A stretch of 64,000 nt of DNA. Origin: Streptomyces seoulensis (GTDB lineage: Bacteria > Actinomycetota > Actinomycetes > Streptomycetales > Streptomycetaceae). The stretch lies in NCBI RefSeq assembly GCF_022846655.1, contig NZ_AP025667.1, positions 5,989,001-6,053,000 on the forward strand, written 5' to 3'. Below are positions 21,854 to 30,452 of this stretch, piece by piece (the first letter of the stretch is position 1; each line of letters opens with the position of its first letter). The position numbers were made by a program, and so were the translations under genes. A model generated the notes under the pieces. It was given only the letters and a program-made list of their open reading frames with translations. It did no database searches and was not told the DNA's origin.

Positions 21854-21863
21854 TGATCGGAGC

Positions 21864-21956
21864 GCTGGGCAGGTCTTGCACCTGCATTTCCCCGCAGGAA
21901 GCGGGGCGTCTTGACTTGGACCACCAACGCCTGGCGTTCGAACCGGAGTTGTTCCG
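21864..21956. other. cluster of four hairpins in non-coding DNA
   Basis: Four inverted repeats follow each other closely: GCAGGT-cttgc-ACCTGC, CCCCGC-aggaa-GCGGGG, AACGCC-t-GGCGTT and CCGGA-gttgt-TCCGG. The first can also be drawn as a 5-bp stem with a 7-nt loop, like an anticodon arm, and a TTCGAAC string follows the third. No complete tRNA cloverleaf can be drawn. It could be a structured RNA, a tRNA-like remnant or an interspersed repeat. No protein is convincing here. Confidence 0.4.
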
Positions 21957-22017
21957 GCCGTTCGCTGTGTGATGATCATAGCCAGAGATCGCCGCCGCGC
22001 GCCACTCCTGCCGTGGA

Positions 22018-22272
22018 TCAGTTCCCGACGGGCTCGAACCGCCACCGGTGCACCGGCCGGGACACCAGACCGGCGTCCGGTGCGGGCAGTTCCGGCAGGT
22101 CCGCGTCGTAGGCCGCGTCCCACCAGGTGATGACCAGTACCCGGTCCCCCGGCGCCCGGAAGGTCTCCCTGCGCTGCGGGCCCGGGTCGAGCCGCTGTCC
22201 GCGCGCCCAGGCGAGCAGTTCCTCGCCCCGGCCCTCGGCGGCCCGCGCCTCCCACATCAGGGCGACGGTCAT
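22018..22272 (-). CDS. small conserved-looking protein of unknown function
   Basis: An 84-residue soluble protein ([19 protein letters not shown], ending RWRFEPVGN). The N-terminus, an approximately 80-residue size and a central VLVITWWD strand are reminiscent of the antibiotic-biosynthesis-monooxygenase (ABM) fold, but no signature confirms this. Its ATG overlaps the tsaD stop as ATGA, so it is likely translated with tsaD. Confidence 0.7.
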   Translation of the reverse strand: MTVALMWEARAAEGRGEELLAWARGQRLDPGPQRRETFRAPGDRVLVITWWDAAYDADLPELPAPDAGLVSRPVHRWRFEPVGN

Positions 22273-23372
22273 GAGTAGAGGTTCTCCTTGCTGACCTCGT
22301 GCACGTGGTCGTGGTCGTGCGTGTGGCCGGTGCCCGGCACGTGCGGGTCGGTGACCGGCAGGGAGGAGTCGGCGGACAGGTCCCAGTCGGAGGCGGCCCG
22401 GTTGCGGGCGACCATCTCGGCGCCGAGCGCGGCGACCATCGCGCCGTTGTCCGTGCACAGCTTGGGACGCGGCACGCGCAGCCGGATACCGGCCCGCTCG
22501 CAGCGCTCCTGGGCCAGCGCCCGCAGCCGGGAGTTGGCCGCGACACCGCCGCCGATCATCAGGTGGTCGACGCCCTCGTCCTTGCAGGCACGCACCGCCT
22601 TGCGGGTCAGCACGTCCACCACGGCCTCCTGGAAGGAGGCGGCCACGTCCCGGACGGGCACCTCCTCGCCGGCCGCGCGCTTGGCCTCGATCCAGCGGGC
22701 CACGGCGGTCTTCAGGCCGGAGAAGGAGAAGTCGTAGGCGGGGTCGCGGGGACCGCTCAGACCGCGCGGGAAGGCGATGGCCGTCGGGTCGCCCTCGCGG
22801 GCGTAGCGGTCGATGACCGGGCCCCCGGGGAAGCCCAGGTTCAGCACGCGGGCGATCTTGTCGAACGCCTCACCGGCCGCGTCGTCGATGGTGGCGCCCA
22901 TCGGCCGGACGTCGGAGGTGATGTCCGAGGAGAGCAGCAGCGAGGAGTGGCCGCCGGAGACCAGCAGCGCCATGGTCGGCTCGGGCAGCGGGCCGTGCTC
23001 CAACTGGTCCACGCAGATGTGCGAGGCGAGGTGGTTCACGCCGTAGAGCGGCTTGCCCAGGGCGTAGGCGTACGCCTTGGCCGCCGAGACACCGACCAGC
23101 AGGGCGCCCGCGAGGCCGGGGCCCGCGGTGACGGCGATGCCGTCGAGGTCGCGGGCGGAGACGCCCGCCTCCTTCAGCGCGCGGTCGATGGTCGGGACCA
23201 TCGCCTCCAGATGCGCGCGGGACGCCACCTCGGGCACGACACCGCCGAAGCGGGCGTGCTCGTCGACGCTGGAGGCGACCGCGTCGGCGAGCAGGGTGGT
23301 GCCGCGCACGATGCCGACGCCGGTCTCGTCGCAGGAGGTCTCGATGCCGAGGACGAGAGGTTCGTCAGCCAT
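22269..23372 (-). CDS. tsaD: tRNA threonylcarbamoyladenosine transferase TsaD
   Basis: A 367-residue Kae1/TsaD ATPase-fold protein. With TsaB and TsaE it transfers the threonylcarbamoyl group to A37 of tRNAs that read ANN codons. Visible motifs are [10 protein letters not shown] at residues 9-18, the metal-binding NHLASHI, and [14 protein letters not shown]. The C-terminus carries an unusual His-rich run ([10 protein letters not shown]) absent from the E. coli protein. It lies directly downstream of rimI and tsaB on the same strand. Confidence 0.97.
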   Translation of the reverse strand: MADEPLVLGIETSCDETGVGIVRGTTLLADAVASSVDEHARFGGVVPEVASRAHLEAMVPTIDRALKEAGVSARDLDGIAVTAGPGLAGALLVGVSAAKAYAYALGKPLYGVNHLASHICVDQLEHGPLPEPTMALLVSGGHSSLLLSSDITSDVRPMGATIDDAAGEAFDKIARVLNLGFPGGPVIDRYAREGDPTAIAFPRGLSGPRDPAYDFSFSGLKTAVARWIEAKRAAGEEVPVRDVAASFQEAVVDVLTRKAVRACKDEGVDHLMIGGGVAANSRLRALAQERCERAGIRLRVPRPKLCTDNGAMVAALGAEMVARNRAASDWDLSADSSLPVTDPHVPGTGHTHDHDHVHEVSKENLYS

Positions 23373-23868
23373 TGATCTCGGTTCCTTGTACGTCTTCCAG
23401 GGAGGATGAGGGGTCGGTCAGGCGCATGACCAGGGCGTCCACGTTGCCCGGCTGGTAGTAGCCGCGCCGGAAGCCGATGGGGACGAAGCCGAAGCGCTCG
23501 TAGAGCTTCTGCGCGCGGATGTTGTCCACCCGGCACTCCAGCATCACCTCCGCGCACTCGAAGGCGGTGGCGGCCCGCAGCAGCTCGGTCAGCAGGCGGG
23601 CGCCGAGGCCGGTGCCCTGCTGGTCGCGGGCGACGGCGATGGTCTGGACGTCGCCGAGGTCGCCCGAGGAGGCGAGCCCGGCGTACCCGACGAGCCGGCC
23701 GCCGTTCTCGGCGACGAGGTAGCGCCGGGTGGCGCCGTCGCCCCGCGCGTGGGACAGCTCGGACCAGAACATGCCCCGCGACCAGGCGTCCTCGGGGAAC
23801 AGGTCCTTCTCCAGGTCGAGGACCCGGTCGATGTCCCACCAGCGCATCTCGCGCAGCTCCGCGGTCAC
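23365..23868 (-). CDS. rimI: ribosomal-protein-alanine N-acetyltransferase RimI
   Basis: A 167-residue GNAT acetyltransferase. The acetyl-CoA loop is [13 protein letters not shown] (V/I-x-x-x-x-Q/R-x-x-G-x-G/A) after the strand DVQTIAVA. C-terminal features are [19 protein letters not shown]. RimI acetylates the N-terminal Ala of ribosomal protein S18, and in actinobacteria it is often encoded between tsaB and tsaD, as here. The start is GTG at 23868, overlapping the tsaB stop as GTGA. Its stop overlaps the tsaD start. Confidence 0.93.
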   Translation of the reverse strand: MTAELREMRWWDIDRVLDLEKDLFPEDAWSRGMFWSELSHARGDGATRRYLVAENGGRLVGYAGLASSGDLGDVQTIAVARDQQGTGLGARLLTELLRAATAFECAEVMLECRVDNIRAQKLYERFGFVPIGFRRGYYQPGNVDALVMRLTDPSSSLEDVQGTEING

Positions 23869-24521
23869 TTCGGGGTGACCACCTTGTAGTTCTTGGGCAC
23901 CTGGGCGTCGGGCCTGCGCAGGTACAGCGGACGCGGCTCGTCCAGCTCCTGTCCGGCGGCCAGCCTCTCGGCGGCCAGCGAGGCGAGCGCGGCGGCGGAC
24001 ACGTGCTCGGGCTCGTGGACGTCGGGGAAGGTGTCCGGGTAGAGCAGCGCGCCGGCGCCCACCGCGGGCAGCCCCGCGACGGTTTCGGCGATGTCGGCCG
24101 GGCGGTCCACGGCCGGGCCGGTGAGCCGGGTGCGGGAGTCGGCGTACGTCGCCCAGTAGACCTCCTTGCGCCGGGCGTCGGTGGCCACGACGAAGGGGCC
24201 CTCGCCGATGTCGGCGGCGTAGGCGAGGCCGTCCAGCGTGCACACGCCGTGCACGGGGACGCCGAGGGCGAGCCCGAAGGTGTCGGCGGTCATCAGGCCG
24301 ACCCTCAGACCGGTGTAGGGGCCGGGGCCGGTGCCGACGACGATGCCGGTGACGGCGTCCAGCTTCAGCCCGGCGGCGGCGAGCACGCGGTCGACGGCGG
24401 GCAGCAGCAGCTCTCCGTGTCGGCGGGCGTCCACCTGGCTCGACGAGGCGACGACGTCCGTCCCGTCGTGCAGGGCGACGGTGACGGCGGGGGTGGCGGT
24501 ATCCAGAGCGAGCAGAAGCAC
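23865..24521 (-). CDS. tsaB: t6A biosynthesis protein TsaB
   Basis: A 218-residue paralogue of TsaD with the same ASKHA fold (LALDTATPAVTVALHDG, GTGPGPYTGLRVGL). It is the platform subunit for TsaD and TsaE and has no catalysis of its own. It is the first gene of the tsaB-rimI-tsaD run. The start is the ATG at 24521. Confidence 0.95.
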   Translation of the reverse strand: MLLLALDTATPAVTVALHDGTDVVASSSQVDARRHGELLLPAVDRVLAAAGLKLDAVTGIVVGTGPGPYTGLRVGLMTADTFGLALGVPVHGVCTLDGLAYAADIGEGPFVVATDARRKEVYWATYADSRTRLTGPAVDRPADIAETVAGLPAVGAGALLYPDTFPDVHEPEHVSAAALASLAAERLAAGQELDEPRPLYLRRPDAQVPKNYKVVTPK

Positions 24522-24644
24522 GCGAACAGCCTACGGCGCCCACGGCTCGCGCACGGCCGTCCCGGTCGGACCGTCACTGACTGCTACGGTCTGTATGAAG
24601 TACGACATATCCCGCGAACCGTAACGGGTCGGTACGAGGCAGAG

Positions 24645-25208
24645 GTGGCGCACGTGGCAGGGACCAGCTCGGGGATCGTGGCCGGACTCGTCGCGGTGTC
24701 CGTCGGCACCGTCGGCCTCCTCGCCTACCAGGCCCACGCGAACGTCCCGGCGAGCCTGCGCGCCCCCTCGGCGAGCGCGTCCCCCTCGGTGGCCGTGACC
24801 AAGGCCCCGCGCGACCGGCGGCATCCCACGGCGCTGCCGGCCCACTCGGGCAGGGGCGAGCGGGTCGTGTACTCGGTGGACGACGACCGGGTCTGGCTGG
24901 TGGACGACCACAGCCGCGTCCGGCGCACCTTCGGCGTCCGCCCCGGCGGGGTCGACCCGGCGCCGGGTTCCTACTGGGTCACCTCGCGCTCGAACGCCAT
25001 CACCGGCAGCGACGGCGTCCCCGTGGAGCACGTCGTCCGCTTCACCACGGTGGACGGAGTGACGGTCGGCTTCAGTGCGGCCGTGCGCGACCAGCCGGAC
25101 GGAGCCGGCTCCTCCGCCCGCACGGGCGGCATCCGGGAGAACCGCCGGGACGGCGACGCCATGTGGCAGTTCGCCACGATCGGCGTGCCGGTGGTCGTGA
25201 TCCGCTGA
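24645..25208 (+). CDS. putative membrane-anchored or secreted protein, unknown function
   Basis: A 187-residue protein with one N-terminal hydrophobic segment (about 10-28, GIVAGLVAVSVGTVGLLAYQ), then an Ala/Ser/Pro linker and a globular part (VVYSVDDDRVWLVDDHSRVRRTF). That part resembles the first strands of L,D-transpeptidase (YkuD) domains, but the HxnSHGC catalytic motif is absent. Two in-frame GTG starts, 24645 and 24654, are possible. It is divergent from tsaB. Confidence 0.7.
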   Translation: MAHVAGTSSGIVAGLVAVSVGTVGLLAYQAHANVPASLRAPSASASPSVAVTKAPRDRRHPTALPAHSGRGERVVYSVDDDRVWLVDDHSRVRRTFGVRPGGVDPAPGSYWVTSRSNAITGSDGVPVEHVVRFTTVDGVTVGFSAAVRDQPDGAGSSARTGGIRENRRDGDAMWQFATIGVPVVVIR

Positions 25209-25224
25209 GGCGAGGGCCCGCCGC

Positions 25225-25398
25225 TCAGGCCGCCTCGCGGTGGTCCGGGGTGCACTCGGCGGGGACCGGCGCGGGCGGCGGGGTGGAGACCGCCTTCGCC
25301 GCCGCGCACGACGCCAGCAGGTCGCGCATGGACACCTGCGCGGTCACCTGGGCGCGCGTCGCCCCCTCGGGGCGGGCCGTGGGACGCGGAACGGACAT
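25225..25398 (-). CDS. 57-residue protein behind an iron box
   Basis: A short reading frame, ATG at 25398, for a 57-residue protein starting MSVPRPTARPEG. A central amphipathic stretch (TAQVSMRDLLASCAAAKAV) is followed by a Pro-rich tail with a second Cys (PAECTPDHREAA). GGAGG lies 6-7 bases before the ATG. An iron-box palindrome lies 32 bp upstream of the start. There is no signal peptide and no family I recognise. Expression under iron limitation, with a role in iron handling, is inferred from the site alone. Confidence 0.6.
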   Translation of the reverse strand: MSVPRPTARPEGATRAQVTAQVSMRDLLASCAAAKAVSTPPPAPVPAECTPDHREAA

Positions 25399-25430
25399 GG
25401 GGCGCCTCCTGAGCTGCGGGGGCGGGCGAG

Positions 25431-25446
25431 GTTAGGTATGCCTAAC
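25431..25446. promoter_or_regulatory. iron box (DmdR/IdeR-type operator)
   Basis: GTTAGG-TATG-CCTAAC, with 6-bp arms in perfect symmetry, agrees with the TTAGG...CCTAA core bound by DmdR1/IdeR. It sits between the tsaE stop and the 57-residue frame, so the small gene is the likely target. Confidence 0.75.
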
Positions 25447-25526
25447 CACGGGCTGGGTACCATGTGACCACGCCCGGTACGTCCCGCGCAATACGATTCC
25501 GACACCCTGTCGGGATATCGGCGCCC

Positions 25527-26048
25527 TCAGCCGGCGAGCGAGTCCAGATCCGCCTTCGCCCAGCGGTCGCCGAGGCCGGTCAGCGTGACGTGGCGGACCT
25601 CGTCGGTGGTGTCGCCGACCGCGCGGTGGATGAGGATCTCCAGCCGGTCGTCGGTCAGTTCCTCGACCTTGCCCTCGCCCCACTCCACGACGATCACCGA
25701 GTCGGGCAGGGAGACGTCGAGGTCGAGGTCCTCCATGTCGTCGAGCCCGCCGGACAGACGGTAGGCGTCGACGTGGACCAGGGGCGGCCCGTCCACCAGC
25801 GAGGGGTGGACCCGCGCGATCACGAAGGTCGGCGAGGTGACCGCGCCACGCACCCCGAGCCCCTCGCCGAGCCCGCGGGTCAGCGTCGTCTTGCCCGCGC
25901 CCAGCTCGCCGGTGAGCATCACCAGGTCGCCCGCGCGCAGCAGCCCGGCCAGTCTCAGGCCCAGCTCCCGCATCTGCTCGGGGGAGGTGACGGTGAGCCG
26001 GGTCTCAGCCGGGTCGTACGGTGCCGCTGCTGCTGGTGCCTCTTCCAT
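25527..26048 (-). CDS. tsaE: t6A biosynthesis ATPase TsaE
   Basis: A 173-residue P-loop ATPase that drives turnover of the TsaBD complex. Walker A is GELGAGKTTLTRGLG (about 46-60), and the Walker B-like Asp is in VHVDAYRL. VIVVEWGE is the family C-terminal motif. Its start lies inside the 3' end of the upstream hydrolase gene (44-bp overlap). An alternative start a little further in would remove the overlap. Confidence 0.95.
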   Translation of the reverse strand: MEEAPAAAAPYDPAETRLTVTSPEQMRELGLRLAGLLRAGDLVMLTGELGAGKTTLTRGLGEGLGVRGAVTSPTFVIARVHPSLVDGPPLVHVDAYRLSGGLDDMEDLDLDVSLPDSVIVVEWGEGKVEELTDDRLEILIHRAVGDTTDEVRHVTLTGLGDRWAKADLDSLAG

Positions 26049-27255
26049 AACCGCTTACGGTAGCCCCTGCCGGAACGGCGCCGGCGCGGGTGAGCAGGTC
26101 GGCGAGGCGGTCGGTGACGACCTCGGGGTGCTCCAGCATCACCAGGTGCCCGGCGTCCGGCACGAGCACCAGCTCGGCGTCCGGGAGCAGGTCCGCGATG
26201 GCCTCGCTGTGCTCGCTCGGCGTGACCAGGTCCCGTACCCCGGCCAGCACGAGCACCGGCAGCTCCTGGAAGCAGGCCAGCGCCTCGGTCTTGTCGTGGT
26301 CGGTGAAGGCCGGGTAGAACTCCGCGACCACGTCGATCGGGGTGGACTCGATCATCCGCTCCGCGAACCGCGCGACCGCCGGGTCGATGTCCCGCCCCGC
26401 GAACGAGTACCGCTTGATCACCCCGGCGAACAGCTCGGCGGTGGCCCGGCGCCCCTTCTCCACCAGCTCGGCCTGCTGCCCCAGCGCCTTCAGCACGCCC
26501 GGCAGCACCCGGCGCACCGCGTTCACCCCGGCCAGCGGCAGACCGAAGTTGACCTCGCCGAGCCGGCCCGAGGAGGTGCCGACGAACGCGGTGGCGACGA
26601 CCCGGTCCCGGATGTACTCCGGGTACTGCGCGGCCAGCGCCATCACCGTCATCCCGCCCATCGAGTGCCCCACCAGCACCACGGGCCCCTCGGGGACGGC
26701 CGCGTCCAGCACCGCCCTGAGGTCCCGGCCGAGCTGGTCGATGGTGACCGGCAGCCCGTCGCGGGTCTGGGACACGCCCCGCCCGGACTCGCCGTGGCTG
26801 CGCTGGTCCCAGTGCACGGTGCGGACGACGCCGCGCAGGGCGGCCCGCTGGAAGTGCCAGGAGTCCTGGCCGAGGCAGTAGCCGTGGCAGAAGACGACGG
26901 TCACCGGGGCGGGCGTCTTGCGGCCGAAGAGCCTGCGGCGGCGCGGGGAGACGTTCGGGCCGGGGTCGGGGTCGATGTCGTCGACCTCGTAGTACAGCTC
27001 GGTGCCGTCGTCGGCGACGGCCTTGCCGGGGGTGCCGCGCAGGGTGCCGTAGGGGCCCGTGGAGTCCAGGGCCAGCGCGGCGTTGCGGCGTATGCCGCGC
27101 CCGACCGTCATCCGCTCGATGGCGACACCGGCCGCCGCGCCCGCGGCGAGGACGCCTATCGCGGCGCCGGCGAGACCGGTCGCCTTGCGCCAGCCGCCGG
27201 ACGCGGCCGTCGCGGCGACCGCGTCCACCACGGCCTCCGCACTGCTCTCGCTCAC
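26005..27255 (-). CDS. alpha/beta hydrolase
   Basis: A 416-residue alpha/beta-hydrolase. The nucleophile elbow is VLVGHSMGGM (Ser within GHSMG), the oxyanion region is VTVVFCHGYCLGQDSW, and the C-terminal acid/His are plausible in LVPDAGHLVMLEHPE. An N-terminal segment (about 25-45, GLAGAAIGVLAAGAAAGVAIE) is hydrophobic and may anchor it to the membrane. The substrate is unknown. It is encoded between alr and tsaE on the same strand. Confidence 0.9.
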   Translation of the reverse strand: MSESSAEAVVDAVAATAASGGWRKATGLAGAAIGVLAAGAAAGVAIERMTVGRGIRRNAALALDSTGPYGTLRGTPGKAVADDGTELYYEVDDIDPDPGPNVSPRRRRLFGRKTPAPVTVVFCHGYCLGQDSWHFQRAALRGVVRTVHWDQRSHGESGRGVSQTRDGLPVTIDQLGRDLRAVLDAAVPEGPVVLVGHSMGGMTVMALAAQYPEYIRDRVVATAFVGTSSGRLGEVNFGLPLAGVNAVRRVLPGVLKALGQQAELVEKGRRATAELFAGVIKRYSFAGRDIDPAVARFAERMIESTPIDVVAEFYPAFTDHDKTEALACFQELPVLVLAGVRDLVTPSEHSEAIADLLPDAELVLVPDAGHLVMLEHPEVVTDRLADLLTRAGAVPAGATVSGYGRGTSSSGTVRPG

Positions 27256-27341
27256 GTGCCGTTCCTCCTCGCCGTACTACGGTCCGCCGGGCCGGTGTGC
27301 CAAGGGCTACCGGACAGTAGCGTGCCCGGCGCCCGCAGGGG

Positions 27342-28496
27342 TCACGCGTTCACATGGACGCGGGGCACACGCGTGCCGATCCGGGTGACGATCTCGTACG
27401 CGATCGTCCCGCACACCTGCGCCCAGTCCTCGGCGGTGGGTTCGCCTCCGTCGCCCGGCCCGAACAGCACCGCCCGCGTGCCCGCCTCCGGCTCGTCGCC
27501 GCCGAGGTCGACCACGAACTGGTCCATCGCCACCCGCCCCGCGACGGTCCGCAGCTTGCCGTCGACCAGCACCGGACCGCCGCTGGAGGCGTGCCGGGGG
27601 ATGCCGTCGGCGTAGCCGAGCGGCACCAGGCCGAGGGTGGTCTCGCCGGGGGTGACGTAGTGGTGGCCGTAGCTGACGCCGTGGCCGCCCGGCACCCGCT
27701 TGACCAGCGCCAGCGACGCGCTCAGCGTCATCACCGGGCGCAGTCCGAAGTCGGCCGGGGTGCCCAGCTCGGGGCTGGGCGAGATGCCGTACACGGCGAT
27801 GCCGGTGCGGACCAGGTCGAAGTGGGTCTCCGGAAGGGTCAGCGTGGCCGGGGAGTTGGCGATGTGCCGGACCTCGGGCTCCACGCCCCGCTCCTCGGCG
27901 TACCCCACCATCTCCCGGAACCGGGCGAGCTGGGCCGCGATGGAGGGATGACCGGGCTCGTCCGCGCAGGCGAAGTGGGACCACAGGCCGGTGACCCGGA
28001 TCAGCCCGGCGGCCTCGGCCTCCAGGGCCTCGGCGACCAGCTCGGGCCAGTCGTCGGGCTGGCAGCCGTTGCGGCCGAGACCGGTGTCGGCCTTGAGCTG
28101 CACCCGCGCGGGGCGGCCCGCCTCGCGGGCGGCGGCCGTCACCTCGCGCAGCGCCCACATGCCGCTGACGGACACGTCGAGGTCGGCCTCGATCGCCTCC
28201 CGCCAGGGCCCGCCGGGCACCCAGAGCCAGCACATGATCCGGCCCGGCAGCCCGGCCGCGCGCAGCGCGAGGGCCTCCTCCGGGGTGGCGGTGCCCAGCC
28301 AGGTCGCCCCGGCGTCCAGGGCCGCGCGGGCGCAGGGCACGGCGCCGTGGCCGTAGGCGTCCGACTTGACGACGGCCATCAGCTGCGCGCCCTCGGCACG
28401 GGCGCGCAGCGCCCGGACGTTGGCGCGCAGGGCACCCAGATCGATCTCGGCGCGGGCGCGCAGGGGCGCGGTCGGCACAGCAGAAGTCTCACTCAT
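27342..28496 (-). CDS. alr: alanine racemase
   Basis: A 384-residue fold-type III PLP enzyme that interconverts L- and D-Ala for peptidoglycan. The PLP lysine is in VVKSDAYGHG near residue 43. GLGRNGCQP and the C-terminal beta domain (VPLGYADGIPRHAS, RVAMDQFVVDLG) are present. Full length; start ATG at 28496. Confidence 0.97.
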   Translation of the reverse strand: MSETSAVPTAPLRARAEIDLGALRANVRALRARAEGAQLMAVVKSDAYGHGAVPCARAALDAGATWLGTATPEEALALRAAGLPGRIMCWLWVPGGPWREAIEADLDVSVSGMWALREVTAAAREAGRPARVQLKADTGLGRNGCQPDDWPELVAEALEAEAAGLIRVTGLWSHFACADEPGHPSIAAQLARFREMVGYAEERGVEPEVRHIANSPATLTLPETHFDLVRTGIAVYGISPSPELGTPADFGLRPVMTLSASLALVKRVPGGHGVSYGHHYVTPGETTLGLVPLGYADGIPRHASSGGPVLVDGKLRTVAGRVAMDQFVVDLGGDEPEAGTRAVLFGPGDGGEPTAEDWAQVCGTIAYEIVTRIGTRVPRVHVNA

Positions 28497-28577
28497 GGCG
28501 CCCCCAGTCTCTCAGAGGGCGTCGGCGGCCCCCGGCCGCACTCCTCGGCGATCCGCGCGGGCCCGCCTGACCGCGCC

Positions 28578-30011
28578 TCAGTCCCGTACGACGTCCCGCC
28601 ACGCCTCGGGCACCCGCTCGGCGATGTCGAGGGCGGCGATGGGGGCGCCCTGCGAGGCGAGGCGTCCGGCGAGGCCGTGCAGATACGCGGCGACGCTGCC
28701 CGCGTCCAGCGCCGACAGACGGGAGGCCAGCAGCGATCCGGCGAGCCCTGACAGCACGTCACCGCTGCCCGCCGTGGCCAGCCAGCCGGTGCCGGTGGCG
28801 TTGACCCGGACCGGGCCGCCGCCGGGGTCGGCGACCAGTGTGGTGGAGCCCTTCAGCAGCACTGTCGCCCGGTAGACCGCCGCCAGTTCCCGCACCGAGG
28901 TCAGCCGGGCCGCCTCCACCTCCTCGCGGCGCACCCCCAGCAGGGCGGCCGCCTCCCCCGCGTGAGGGGTCATCAGGGTCGGCGCGGTGCGCCCGCGCAC
29001 GACGTCCCGGTCGGCCAGCCGCAGCCCGTCGGCGTCCAGCAGCACGGGCACGTCGGCGGCGAGCACCTTGGCCACGGTGGGGGCGTCCTCCCCGGCGCCC
29101 GGACCCACCACCCACGCCTGCACCCGGCCCGCGTGGTCGGGGCCCTGGTCGGAGACGAGGGTCTCGGGGAAGCGGGCGATGACGGCGTCCCCGGCGGGGC
29201 CGACGTACCGCACGGCGCCCGCGCCGCCGCGCAGCGCGCCGGAGACGGCGAGGACGGCAGCGCCGGGATAGCGCGCGGACCCGGCGGCGACACCGAGCAC
29301 CCCGCGCCGGTACTTGTCGCTCTCGGCGGAGGGGGCGGGCAGCAGCCGGGCCACGTCCTCGTGCTGGAGGGCCTCCAGCACCGGGTCCGGAGGAAGTTCG
29401 AGGCCGATGCCGACGAGCCGCACCGTCCCGGCGTACTCGCGGCCGGGGTCGATCAGCAGGCCGGGCTTGTACGCGCCGAAGGTGACGGTCAGGTCGGCGC
29501 GGACGGCGGCGCCGGACACCTCGCCGGTGTCCGCGTCGACCCCGCTGGGCAAGTCCACGGCGACGATCGCGGCCCGCGACCGCTCGGCGGCCTCGGCCAG
29601 GTGCCGGGCGTCCGGCCGCAGCCCGCCCTTGCCGCCGATGCCGACGATGCCGTCCACCACCAGGTCGGCCCGCTCGATCGCCTCCGGGGCCCGGTCGGGG
29701 CCGATGACGGCGCCGCCCGCAAGGCGCAGCGCGGCGAGGCCGCCCGCGTGGGCGCGGTCGGGCGTCAGGAGGACCGCGGTGACCCCGGCACCGCGCCGGC
29801 GCAGCCGGGCCCCGGCGTACAGCGCGTCGCCGCCGTTGTCCCCGCTGCCGACGAGCAGCACCACCCGGCTGCCGTACACCCGCCCGAGGAACTCGGCCGA
29901 GGCGGCGGCCAGTCCGGCGGCCGCCCGCTGCATCAGGGTGCCCTCGGGCAGCCGGGCCATCAGGGCGCGCTCGGCCGCCCGTACCGTCTCCACGCTGTAC
30001 GCAGTACGCAT
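28578..30011 (-). CDS. nnr: bifunctional NAD(P)H-hydrate epimerase/dehydratase
   Basis: A 477-residue fusion that repairs hydrated NAD(P)H. The N-terminal epimerase half (1-215) has the YjeF motif LVGSGDNGGDALYAGA and DLPSGVDADTG. The C-terminal dehydratase half (220-477) has GVLGVAAGSARYPGAAVL, LDADGL, TPHAGEAAALLG and TAGSGDVLSGLAGSLLA. The ATG at 30011 is chosen because residues before it do not match the family. Confidence 0.95.
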   Translation of the reverse strand: MRTAYSVETVRAAERALMARLPEGTLMQRAAAGLAAASAEFLGRVYGSRVVLLVGSGDNGGDALYAGARLRRRGAGVTAVLLTPDRAHAGGLAALRLAGGAVIGPDRAPEAIERADLVVDGIVGIGGKGGLRPDARHLAEAAERSRAAIVAVDLPSGVDADTGEVSGAAVRADLTVTFGAYKPGLLIDPGREYAGTVRLVGIGLELPPDPVLEALQHEDVARLLPAPSAESDKYRRGVLGVAAGSARYPGAAVLAVSGALRGGAGAVRYVGPAGDAVIARFPETLVSDQGPDHAGRVQAWVVGPGAGEDAPTVAKVLAADVPVLLDADGLRLADRDVVRGRTAPTLMTPHAGEAAALLGVRREEVEAARLTSVRELAAVYRATVLLKGSTTLVADPGGGPVRVNATGTGWLATAGSGDVLSGLAGSLLASRLSALDAGSVAAYLHGLAGRLASQGAPIAALDIAERVPEAWRDVVRD

Positions 30012-30057
30012 GGGTCCGAGTCTGCCCCCGGAGCGCGGGAGGGCGCACCCGGATGGT

Positions 30058-30429
30058 TCACGCCTCGGCGATGACCACGGCGGAGGCGACGCCCGCGTCA
30101 TGGCTGAGCGAGACGTGCCAGGACCGCACCCCCAGCTCGGCCGCGCGCGCCGCGACGGTGCCCTTGACCCGCAGCCGGGGCTGCCCGCTGTCCTCGACGT
30201 ACACCTCGGCGTCGGTCCAGAGCAGCCCGGCGGGGGCGCCCAGCGCCTTGGCGAGGGCCTCCTTGGCCGCGAACCGGGCCGCGAGCGAGGCGATCCCCCG
30301 CCGCTCCCCGCCCGGCAGCGTCAACTCCCCCGCGACGAACAGCCGGGCGGCCAGATTCGGCGTACGCTCCAGCGCCGCCCGGAAGCGGTCGATCTCGGCC
30401 ACGTCGATCCCGACCCCGATGATGCTCAT
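30058..30429 (-). CDS. acpS: holo-[acyl-carrier-protein] synthase
   Basis: A 123-residue AcpS that transfers 4'-phosphopantetheine from CoA to the serine of ACP. The Mg-binding Asp is in [12 protein letters not shown] (5-16), and the second motif [13 protein letters not shown] is at about 53-65. Alignment and length are standard. It lies between glmS and nnr on the same strand. Confidence 0.96.
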   Translation of the reverse strand: MSIIGVGIDVAEIDRFRAALERTPNLAARLFVAGELTLPGGERRGIASLAARFAAKEALAKALGAPAGLLWTDAEVYVEDSGQPRLRVKGTVAARAAELGVRSWHVSLSHDAGVASAVVIAEA

Positions 30430-30452
30430 GCCGGGAGCCTACGGCGGCCGCC

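Noticed and set aside
21864..21956. A tRNA gene in the hairpin cluster
   Set aside because: No acceptor or T-arm pairing can be drawn; position 33 of the candidate anticodon loop is C and not T.
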